This document shows positions 32,747 through 40,440 of a DNA stretch of 49,834 nucleotides, piece after piece; position 1 is the first letter of the stretch, and each line of letters begins with the position of its first letter. Source of the DNA: Ruminococcus sp. CAG:254 (lineage in GTDB: Bacteria > Bacillota > Clostridia > Oscillospirales > Ruminococcaceae); the NCBI GenBank assembly GCA_000433635.1, contig HF997890.1:1-49834 (forward strand), in the 5' to 3' direction. The notes under the pieces are model-generated. The model searched no databases. It saw only the letters and a list, made by a program, of their open reading frames with translations, and was not told the origin of the DNA. The position numbers and the translations under genes are program-made.

Positions 32747-32813
32747 TGCAGCTCCAGAACCGGCTTTTTTTCTGGGGGTTGCCGTCTGGGATACAACGTA
32801 TGCCTTTGACCGA

Positions 32814-35165
32814 TTGTTTACCTATCGGGCAGATACACCCGTTGCGGTGGGCTGTCGGGTGCTTGTTCCCTTTGGAAGAGGCAACCGAGAACGGGTCGGC
32901 ATGGTGTTGGAATGCCAAGAGCCGCCAGCAGCAGAAACCGCTGTAAAGCCAGTGCTTGCTGTTTTGGATGCGTTGCCCGTGTTACAGGCAGAACAATTGG
33001 ATTTGGTGTTCTGGCTGCGAGAAATGACGTTCTGCACGTATTGTGATGCCATTCGTACCATCTTGCCGGCTGGCATGCAATTGCAAATCGTTCAGAAAAC
33101 GGTTTTGGTACAGCCCAAGCCAAATGTACGGCTTTCTGATGAAGAAGAGCGGTATTATCAAATTCTGAACACTGCTTCAACGCCAGCAGCCTTTCAGAAA
33201 CGCCTGCATCATCCCTTAGCAGCGAATCTGCTGGAAAAGGGGCTGTTGCAACAGGTATCCGCTGCAAAATCTCGGGTGCAGGAATCGAAAGTGAAACTGT
33301 TATCCCTCGCTGACCCTCTGCCGGAACGAAAGATGACACCCAAGCAGCAAAGCTTAGTGAAGTTGTTGCAGGAGTGCGGAACGCTGCCGGAGAAAGAAGC
33401 CTGCCGCCGCTGTGGGATTACCAAAGCAGTGGTACAGTCGGCAGAGAAAAACGGCTTGCTGGTATGTGAAATGCGTGTTGCAGAGCCGATTGCAGAGGAT
33501 GTTCCTGTAACAGAATCGCTGGAACAAGTTGTTCTGACCGAGGAACAGGAATCCGTGATGGAGCAGGTATTGCAAAAGGTATTGGCGGAAGAAACTGCTT
33601 ATTTTCTGCTGCACGGCGTAACTGGCAGCGGAAAGACTCGTGTCTTTCAAAAGCTGATTGCAGAAACACTCAAGCAGGGCAAACAGGCGATTCTGTTAGT
33701 GCCGGAAATTGCACTGACACCGCAGATTGTCGGGCAGTTTCAAAGTCTGTTCGGAAATGCAGTCGTTGTCATGCACAGTGCCCTGACCGACCGACAGCGA
33801 CAAGATGCCTATCAGCGAATGCAGAATGGAACAGCAAAGATTGCAATTGGTACACGCAGTGCGGTGTTTGCTCCCGTGCAGAATCTGGGCATTTTGATTG
33901 TGGATGAAGAGGGCGAACGGACGTATAAATCCGAAAACGCTCCTCGTTATCATGCGATTGCAGTCGCTCGGAAACGCTGTCAGACCCATCACTGTCCGCT
34001 GCTGCTGGCATCTGCAACACCATCCATTGAAAGCTACTACTATGCCAAAAAGGGCGTTTATACGCTGCTGAAACTGAAGCAGCGGTATCGCAATATGCCA
34101 CTTCCAGAAGTTACAGTTGTAGACATGAATCGAGAACGTCAGCTGGGCAATGGGACACCATTTAGCAATACACTGCTGGATGCGATGCAGGAAACGCTTT
34201 CGCAGGGGAAACAAGTATTGCTGCTGCTGAATCGGCGGGGCTATCATACCATGATTAGCTGTTGCTCCTGTAATGAGCCGGTTTATTGCCCCAATTGTAG
34301 TGTACCGATGACGTATCACAAAGTCAGCGACCAGCTGATGTGTCACTACTGTGGGCATATGCAGCCGATGCCGGAAACCTGTCCGCATTGCGGTGGGAAA
34401 CAGTTCCGAAGAATGGGCTTTGGGACACAGCAGATGGAAGAACAGCTGCAATTGCTGTTTCCGAAAGCGAACGTGCTTCGCATGGATGCGGACACAACTG
34501 GCTCTCGATATGCCTATGAGGAAAAGTTTGCAGCATTCCGCAACAAGGAATACGAAATTATGGTTGGTACGCAGATGATTGGAAAGGGACTGGATTTTCC
34601 AGATGTCACGCTGGTGGGCGTGCTCTCTCTTGACCAAGCACTGTTTGCCGGCGATTTTCGCAGTTATGAGCGAACATTTTCTCTGATTACGCAGGTTGTC
34701 GGCAGAAGCGGACGGGGTGATACCGCCGGACGAGCCATTTTGCAGACGTTCTTGCCCAATCACTATGTCTTGCAGCTGGCAGCCCAGCAGAATTATCCGG
34801 TCTTTTATGAGCAGGAATATGCTATCCGGAAAACCATGCTGTTTCCGCCATTCTGTGACCTGTGTATACTGGGGTTTGTCGGCGAAAAAGAAGAAATCGT
34901 TGCCGCTGCTGCTGCAGAGGCTGTCCGGCAGATTCAAGTCTATGTGAAAGAGCAGGCGTTTTCCTATCCGCTGTGGGTGCTGGGGGCAGTACCCTGCCAC
35001 TATGAACGGCTGAAAGGAAAATATCGGTATCGAGTCATTTTAAAATGTAAGAATACATCACCATATCGCACGCTGATTCGGGCTGTCTTGGAGGCAGTCA
35101 CCGCACAGAAAGCATTTGCAAAGCTGTATCTGTATGCGGATATGAATGGCGATATTGGCGTATAA
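32814..35165 (+). CDS. priA: Primosomal protein N' (replication-restart helicase PriA); N-terminus probably begins upstream
   Basis: It reloads the replisome at stalled forks. Helicase motif I is GVTGSGKTRVF. Motif II reads DEEG instead of the usual DEEH/DEEQ. The zinc-binding insert (C-S-C...C-P-N-C, C-H-Y-C...C-P-H-C) is complete, and IGKGLDFPDVTLVGV and QVVGRSGRG are intact. The given start is a TTG, the first canonical start in frame, but homology continues upstream (VAVWDTTYAFDRLFTY is the PriA opening), with no ATG/GTG/TTG in that stretch. The coupled ATG at 32746 is one frame away and would join priA after a -1 shift at T7 (32765-32771). A non-canonical ATC/ATA start near 32733-32736 behind GAGGAA is another option. 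coaBC, usually found before priA, is absent. Confidence 0.9.
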   Translation: MFTYRADTPVAVGCRVLVPFGRGNRERVGMVLECQEPPAAETAVKPVLAVLDALPVLQAEQLDLVFWLREMTFCTYCDAIRTILPAGMQLQIVQKTVLVQPKPNVRLSDEEERYYQILNTASTPAAFQKRLHHPLAANLLEKGLLQQVSAAKSRVQESKVKLLSLADPLPERKMTPKQQSLVKLLQECGTLPEKEACRRCGITKAVVQSAEKNGLLVCEMRVAEPIAEDVPVTESLEQVVLTEEQESVMEQVLQKVLAEETAYFLLHGVTGSGKTRVFQKLIAETLKQGKQAILLVPEIALTPQIVGQFQSLFGNAVVVMHSALTDRQRQDAYQRMQNGTAKIAIGTRSAVFAPVQNLGILIVDEEGERTYKSENAPRYHAIAVARKRCQTHHCPLLLASATPSIESYYYAKKGVYTLLKLKQRYRNMPLPEVTVVDMNRERQLGNGTPFSNTLLDAMQETLSQGKQVLLLLNRRGYHTMISCCSCNEPVYCPNCSVPMTYHKVSDQLMCHYCGHMQPMPETCPHCGGKQFRRMGFGTQQMEEQLQLLFPKANVLRMDADTTGSRYAYEEKFAAFRNKEYEIMVGTQMIGKGLDFPDVTLVGVLSLDQALFAGDFRSYERTFSLITQVVGRSGRGDTAGRAILQTFLPNHYVLQLAAQQNYPVFYEQEYAIRKTMLFPPFCDLCILGFVGEKEEIVAAAAAEAVRQIQVYVKEQAFSYPLWVLGAVPCHYERLKGKYRYRVILKCKNTSPYRTLIRAVLEAVTAQKAFAKLYLYADMNGDIGV

Positions 35166-35189
35166 TAGATAGAAGGAGATCAAGATTTT

Positions 35190-35660
35190 ATGGCAATTCG
35201 TAGAATCCGAAAAGAGGGTGATCCGGTTTTACGTACCGTGTGTAAACCGGTAACACAATTTGACGAATCCCTGTGGCGTCTTCTGGACGATATGCAGGAA
35301 ACCTTGAAAGATGCTGGCGGCGTTGGTCTGGCAGCACCGCAGGTTGGCATTCCGAAGCGGTTGTTTATTATGGATTTGGGTCTGCCGCAGATGATTGAAG
35401 CCATCAATCCGCAAATTCTCAAAGTGAGCGGAAAGCAGCACGTTGTAGAGGGTTGCCTTTCCTGTCCGGATACTTGGGGCTATGTTGACCGCCCGAAACG
35501 CTGCCGGATGCGGGCACAGAACCGCAAGGGCGAATGGTATGAAATGGCATTCGCAGACTTGGGGGCACAGTGTGCCTGCCACGAAAATGACCACTTAGAT
35601 GGCCATTTGTTTGTGGATATTGTAACCGAATTTGTAGAACCAGACGAAGAAGAGGAATGA
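35190..35660 (+). CDS. def: Peptide deformylase
   Basis: It removes the formyl group from the first methionine of new proteins. All three motifs are present in 156 residues: GVGLAAPQVG, EGCLSCP (metal-binding Cys) and HENDHLDG (two metal-binding His and the catalytic Glu). The residue before the HExxH motif is Cys rather than the common Gln. AAGGAG is upstream. The next gene makes the formyl-methionyl-tRNA whose product this enzyme processes. Confidence 0.96.
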   Translation: MAIRRIRKEGDPVLRTVCKPVTQFDESLWRLLDDMQETLKDAGGVGLAAPQVGIPKRLFIMDLGLPQMIEAINPQILKVSGKQHVVEGCLSCPDTWGYVDRPKRCRMRAQNRKGEWYEMAFADLGAQCACHENDHLDGHLFVDIVTEFVEPDEEEE

Positions 35661-35666
35661 GCATTC

Positions 35667-36614
35667 ATGAGAATTGTATTTATGGGAACGCCGGATTTTG
35701 CCGTTCCTTGTTTGCAGGCACTGCTGCAGCAGGCATATGAAGTGGTCGGTGTCTTTACGCAGCCGGACAAGCCAAAGGGCAGAGGATACAAGATGATTCC
35801 GCCGCCGGTGAAAGCCGCTGCGGTAGAAGCAGGGCTGCCCGTGTATCAGCCGCTTTCCCTGCGAAAGGGAGAAGAAGCAGAACAGGCGATGCAGACCTTG
35901 CAGGAATTAAACCCAGATGTCATTGTGGTGGTTGCCTATGGGCAGATTCTGCCGAAAGCCGTCTTGGATTTGCCAAAGTACGGCTGTATCAATATTCACG
36001 GTTCGCTGCTGCCAGCTTATCGGGGAGCAGCACCGATGCAGATGTGTCTATTGAACGGCGAAACAGAAACCGGAGTCACCTCCATGCAGATGGCAGAGGG
36101 CTTGGATACAGGCGATATGCTGGTAAAGGCAGCGTTGCCGATTGGAGCAGATGAAACATTTGCTTCTCTGCATGACCGCCTTGCAGAACTGGGAGCATCG
36201 GTGTTGCTGGAAACACTGGAAAAGCTGGAAGCTGGAACATTACAGCCAGAACCGCAGGACGATGCAAAATCTTCCTATGCAGGCAGAATTACAAAGGAAA
36301 TGTCTGCCCTGCACTTTGAACAGCCAGCAAATACCTTGCACAATATCATTCGGGGCATTACTGGTTTTACGACACTGGATGGAAAGCGGCTGAAAGTCTA
36401 TGCTTCTCACGTTGTCACTACTGCGATGCCGGAAGAATTGCCGTACGGAGCGGTTGCTGATGCAGAAAAGCTGATTGTAAAATGTGGCGATGGCTTGGGC
36501 TTGCAGCTGCTGGAAGTACAGCCAGAGGGCAAAAAGCGAATGAAAGCCGTTGATTTTCTGCGTGGAAAATCCATTCCTTATGGAACGGTTCTTGGCAAAG
36601 TATCACAAAAATAA
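35667..36614 (+). CDS. fmt: Methionyl-tRNA formyltransferase
   Basis: It formylates initiator Met-tRNA using 10-formyl-tetrahydrofolate. The 315-residue protein opens MRIVFMGTPDFAVPCL. It carries the catalytic NIHGSLLPAYRGAAPMQ region and the GVTSMQMAEGLDTGDML motif, then a C-terminal tRNA-binding domain. It lies six bases after def and is certainly cotranscribed with it. Confidence 0.97.
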   Translation: MRIVFMGTPDFAVPCLQALLQQAYEVVGVFTQPDKPKGRGYKMIPPPVKAAAVEAGLPVYQPLSLRKGEEAEQAMQTLQELNPDVIVVVAYGQILPKAVLDLPKYGCINIHGSLLPAYRGAAPMQMCLLNGETETGVTSMQMAEGLDTGDMLVKAALPIGADETFASLHDRLAELGASVLLETLEKLEAGTLQPEPQDDAKSSYAGRITKEMSALHFEQPANTLHNIIRGITGFTTLDGKRLKVYASHVVTTAMPEELPYGAVADAEKLIVKCGDGLGLQLLEVQPEGKKRMKAVDFLRGKSIPYGTVLGKVSQK

Positions 36615-36650
36615 TTTCAAAACGGTTTTACCGGAAAGGAGCAGAAGCGT

Positions 36651-37319
36651 ATGGGATATGGTTTATTGCTCATTGGATTTCTGATCTGTGCGATTGCCTC
36701 TTGGAATGTCAATGCAACTTTCAAGCGGTATCAAAAAATCAGCAATCGGCGAGGGATGACAGCAGCAGAGGCTGCCCGTCAGATTTTAAACGAAAACGGA
36801 TTGCAATTCATCCAGATTGAACGGGTCAGCGGAAGCCTGACGGACCACTACGACCCGAGAGCCAATGTCATCCGGCTTTCTGATTCTGTCTATGATTCTA
36901 CATCTGTTGCAGCCATTGGCGTTGCAGCCCATGAATGCGGACATGCAGTACAACATGCGGTCGGATATACCCCGATTAAAATTCGGCAAGCCATCATTCC
37001 GGTTACGCAGTTTGGCTCGTATGCATGGTATTTTGTATTGGTCTTGGGGCTGATTCTCAGTTCTCGACCGCTGGTTTATGGCGGAATTCTGCTGTTTTCT
37101 CTGATTGTGCTGTTTCAGTTTGTAACACTGCCTGTGGAATTTGATGCCAGCCATCGAGCACTCAAAACCTTGGATGCCTATCATATGCTGGATGATGACG
37201 AAATCGGCAGTGCCCGAAAGGTATTGACCGCAGCAGCAATGACCTATGTTGCTTCTCTGGTCAGCTCCATTTTGCAGCTGGTACGGCTGTTAGGCTTGGT
37301 AGATCGGAGAAAAGATTGA
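36651..37319 (+). CDS. YugP-family membrane zinc metallopeptidase
   Basis: This 222-residue membrane protein has an N-terminal anchor (about 3-20), the zinc motif HECGHAVQH in a soluble segment, then two or three membrane helices around ILSSRPLVYGGILLFSLIVLF and a final one. It matches the neutral zinc metallopeptidase_2 (YugP) family, whose substrates are unknown. Clostridia often carry it between fmt and rsmB, as here. The stop overlaps the rsmB ATG (TGATG). Confidence 0.9.
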   Translation: MGYGLLLIGFLICAIASWNVNATFKRYQKISNRRGMTAAEAARQILNENGLQFIQIERVSGSLTDHYDPRANVIRLSDSVYDSTSVAAIGVAAHECGHAVQHAVGYTPIKIRQAIIPVTQFGSYAWYFVLVLGLILSSRPLVYGGILLFSLIVLFQFVTLPVEFDASHRALKTLDAYHMLDDDEIGSARKVLTAAAMTYVASLVSSILQLVRLLGLVDRRKD

Positions 37320-38629
37320 TGCAGGGAAGAAAATTTGCAGTACAGTTATTAGACCAGACCGAGCAGGCAGGCAGCTATTCCAACCTGCTGTTGGATCATG
37401 CGTTGCATCAGGTAGAAATGGAGCAGAAAGAAAAAAATCTCTGCACCGTTTTATTTTACGGCGTACTGACTCGCCGGATTACACTGGATGCGATTTTAAA
37501 GAAGTATAGCAAAAAGCCCGTTGCAAAATTAGACCCGACCGTGCGGAATATTTTGCATGTGGGCTTGTATCAGCTGCTCTATCTGAATCACATCCCAGAC
37601 CGTGCAGCGGTAGACGAAAGCGTAAAACTGACGAAACAGTGCCGAAGAGCAAGTGCAAGCGGATTTGTCAATGCCGTTTTGCGGTCGTTTTTACGGGATG
37701 AAAAGCAGATTCCGCTGCCAAAACAGAAGAAACAGGCAATCTCCATTCAATATGCTGCACCGCTCTGGCTGGTAGACTTGCTCTTGAAACAGTATGGAGA
37801 AACAGAAACGATTGCGTTTCTGGAAAATGCATTGCAGCCAGCTCCGCTGACCATTCGGCGGAATCCGCTGCTGGCAACGGAAGAACAGCTGCTGGAGGCA
37901 CTTCAGGAACATCAGATTCAGAAACATCCGCTTGTTCCGGATGCCTATTTCTTAAAGGGCGGAAATCTCCGGAATCATCCGGCATTTCAAAAGGGCTGGT
38001 TTCATGTGCAGGATGCTGCCTCGCAGATTTGCTGTCGGGCAGTTGGAGCAAAGCCGGAAGAAACCGTACTGGATGTCTGTTCAGCTCCGGGCGGAAAAAC
38101 CTGTACCATTGCAGAGTATATGCAGGGAACAGGGCAGATTTTAGCGTTTGAATTGCAGCCGAAGCGAGTTCCGCTGATTGCAAAGGCAGCAGAACGGCTG
38201 CATTTGTCCAATGTCACAGCTCAGCAGGGCGATGCAAGCGTATACAATTCGGCATTGCCGCAGGCTGACCGAGTATTGTGTGATGTGCCTTGTTCTGGCA
38301 TAGGCGTGATTCGGCGAAAGCCGGAGATACGGTATAAAAATCCGGAGAGTTTTGCCGATTTGCCAGCCATTCAGGCGGCAATTTTAGAAACCGCATCCCG
38401 TTATGTAAAAGTGGGAGGAACGCTGTTGTATTCCACCTGTACGATTCGACAGGAGGAAAATGCAGACGTGGTGACGGCATTTTTAGCAAAGCACAGCGAA
38501 TTTGTACCGCAGTCCGTTCTGCCGGAATGGGGCGGAAAATGGGCGGAATCTATAGTGACTCTGCTGCCGTCTGACTGTAACAGCGATGGGTTCTTCTTGG
38601 CAAAATTACAGCGTGTGCAGGAAGGGTGA
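37319..38629 (+). CDS. rsmB: 16S rRNA m5C967 methyltransferase RsmB
   Basis: It methylates a cytosine of 16S rRNA using S-adenosylmethionine. The 436-residue protein has an N-terminal NusB-like helical RNA-binding domain (to about residue 145) and a C-terminal Rossmann methyltransferase domain. That domain contains CSAPGGKTCTIAEY for SAM, DVPCSGIGVIRRKPE and YSTCTIRQEEN with the two cysteines of the m5C mechanism. The ATG shares a base with the preceding stop codon; a TTG one codon upstream is possible but less likely. Confidence 0.95.
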   Translation: MQGRKFAVQLLDQTEQAGSYSNLLLDHALHQVEMEQKEKNLCTVLFYGVLTRRITLDAILKKYSKKPVAKLDPTVRNILHVGLYQLLYLNHIPDRAAVDESVKLTKQCRRASASGFVNAVLRSFLRDEKQIPLPKQKKQAISIQYAAPLWLVDLLLKQYGETETIAFLENALQPAPLTIRRNPLLATEEQLLEALQEHQIQKHPLVPDAYFLKGGNLRNHPAFQKGWFHVQDAASQICCRAVGAKPEETVLDVCSAPGGKTCTIAEYMQGTGQILAFELQPKRVPLIAKAAERLHLSNVTAQQGDASVYNSALPQADRVLCDVPCSGIGVIRRKPEIRYKNPESFADLPAIQAAILETASRYVKVGGTLLYSTCTIRQEENADVVTAFLAKHSEFVPQSVLPEWGGKWAESIVTLLPSDCNSDGFFLAKLQRVQEG

Positions 38630-38634
38630 CCGGA

Positions 38635-39669
38635 ATGGAACAACAAGACATACTTTCTATGACTTTGCCGGAATTACAGGCAGCCGTACAGGAATTGAGC
38701 GAGCCGAAATTTCGAGCAAAACAGATTTTTAACTGGCTGCACCAGAAACGGGTGACTGATTTTTCTGAGATGACTACGTTATCTTTGCCATTTCGAGAAC
38801 GATTGGCATCCGATTTTTGTATCAATCGGCTAAAAATTGCAAAAAGACTTGCATCTTCGGTCGATGATACGGTAAAATACTTATATGAACTGCCAGACGG
38901 CAACTATGTAGAAACCGTCTGCATGCAGTATCACCACGGCACAAGCCTGTGCATTTCAACACAGGTGGGTTGCCGGATGGGATGTCGGTTCTGTGCATCT
39001 GCCATTGCAGGATTCGTGCGGAACTTGACACCAGCAGAAATGCTCCTGCAAATTTATGAAACGGAACGAGCACAGAATTGCAAAATCTCCAGTTTGGTGC
39101 TGATGGGTATCGGCGAACCACTGGATAACTTTGACAATGTACTGCGGTTTTTGCAGCTGCTTTCCGACCCGAACGGGTATGGCATGAGTTTGCGGCACGT
39201 TACCGTTTCTACCTGCGGCGTTGTGCCGAAGATTCTGGAGCTGGCAGAACAGCGGTTAGGGCTGACGCTATCTGTTTCCCTGCATTGCCCGAACGATGCC
39301 GGAAGAAGTGCCATTATGCCCATCAATCGTTCTTATCCGATTGATGTTCTGCTGGATGCCTGTCAGACCTATTTTGAAAAGACTGGAAGACGGGTCACGT
39401 TTGAGTATGCCGTGATGGATCAGGTCAACAGTGCGGAGCAGGATGCAGCAGCACTGGCAGAACGCTTGAAAGGGCTGCATGCTCATGTCAACTTGATTCC
39501 CATCAATCCGGTCAAGGAGCGAAATTTTCACACCTTAAAAAAGACGGTTTTGCAATTTCAAAAGACCTTAGAACGATATGGAATCCCAGCCACGATTCGG
39601 CGAACACTGGGTAGTGACATTGAAGCTGCCTGCGGTCAGCTGCGACGGGATGCCATTCAACAAACGTAA
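38635..39669 (+). CDS. rlmN: Dual-specificity rRNA/tRNA adenine C2-methyltransferase RlmN
   Basis: This radical-SAM enzyme makes m2A2503 in 23S rRNA and m2A37 in some tRNAs. The iron-sulfur motif CRMGCRFCASA is present, with LVLMGIGEPLDNFDNV and the C-terminal AACGQLR that holds the catalytic Cys. The ATG is chosen because GGAAGG lies eight bases upstream; an in-frame GTG at 38626 overlaps the rsmB stop and is the alternative. Length of 344 residues is normal. Confidence 0.96.
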   Translation: MEQQDILSMTLPELQAAVQELSEPKFRAKQIFNWLHQKRVTDFSEMTTLSLPFRERLASDFCINRLKIAKRLASSVDDTVKYLYELPDGNYVETVCMQYHHGTSLCISTQVGCRMGCRFCASAIAGFVRNLTPAEMLLQIYETERAQNCKISSLVLMGIGEPLDNFDNVLRFLQLLSDPNGYGMSLRHVTVSTCGVVPKILELAEQRLGLTLSVSLHCPNDAGRSAIMPINRSYPIDVLLDACQTYFEKTGRRVTFEYAVMDQVNSAEQDAAALAERLKGLHAHVNLIPINPVKERNFHTLKKTVLQFQKTLERYGIPATIRRTLGSDIEAACGQLRRDAIQQT

Positions 39670-39693
39670 ACAGAAGAAACAGGGGGGAATGCA

Positions 39694-40422
39694 TTGAATT
39701 TTGCAACTGCAACACATATTGGTTATGTGAGAGAGGAAAATCAGGACTGTGTCGAAATCCGGACGTTTCCGGATGGTGTTCTGGCACTGGTTTGTGACGG
39801 AATGGGCGGAGAACGCTCCGGAAAAGAAGCCAGTACCCGTGCAACTGAAATTTTTCTGGAATGCATGGAGGAACGCTGCCAAGAGCCGATGCAGACCTAT
39901 GAAATCCGAAATGCGATGATGGCAGCGGTGTCTGCCGCCAACAGTGTCATCTATACTGCCGCAAAGCTGAACTATCAGAATTTTGGCATGGGAACGACTT
40001 GCGTGGCTGCGTTCTGGAATCAAGAGGGCGTGACCATTGTCAATGTTGGGGATAGCCGTGCTTATTACTATGCAGATGGCGTTTTGCAGCCGATTACCAT
40101 TGACCATACACTGGTCAATTTTCTGCTGTTTTCCGGAAAAATCACAGAAGAGGAACTAGAAACCCATCCCATGAAGCATATGTTGATTCGGGCAGTTGGT
40201 GTCGAAAAAACGGTGGAAGCAGATGATTTCTTTTTGCCCTATACGGACGGCATGAAAATCCTGCTCTGTTCGGACGGACTGCATGGATTCTGTACCGAGG
40301 AAGAGATGCAGGAAATCTTGCAGCAGGAAAAGCCTGCACAGGAATTGGCGGATGAACTGCTGCAGCTGGCGTTGGAGAAAGGCGGCAGGGATAACATCGC
40401 AATTGCAATCATTACAGATTAA
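39694..40422 (+). CDS. PP2C-type Ser/Thr protein phosphatase (PrpC/Stp)
   Basis: This manganese-dependent phosphatase reverses phosphorylation by the neighbouring kinase. The 242-residue protein has the PP2C motifs in order: REENQD, LVCDGMGGERSGKEAS with metal-binding Asp/Gly, VNVGDSRAYYY, LLCSDGLHGF and GGRDNIAIAI. The start is TTG, five bases after AGGGGGGAA; no ATG is available nearby, and the protein begins where family members do. It sits 18 bases before the kinase gene, the usual phosphatase-kinase pair of Firmicutes. Confidence 0.95.
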   Translation: MNFATATHIGYVREENQDCVEIRTFPDGVLALVCDGMGGERSGKEASTRATEIFLECMEERCQEPMQTYEIRNAMMAAVSAANSVIYTAAKLNYQNFGMGTTCVAAFWNQEGVTIVNVGDSRAYYYADGVLQPITIDHTLVNFLLFSGKITEEELETHPMKHMLIRAVGVEKTVEADDFFLPYTDGMKILLCSDGLHGFCTEEEMQEILQQEKPAQELADELLQLALEKGGRDNIAIAIITD

Positions 40423-40440
40423 CATCATCGGAGGGAGCGT

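Noticed and set aside
33696..35000. Long minus-strand open frame opposite priA
   Set aside because: No recognisable domain or ribosome binding site; PriA motifs run through the whole region on the plus strand.
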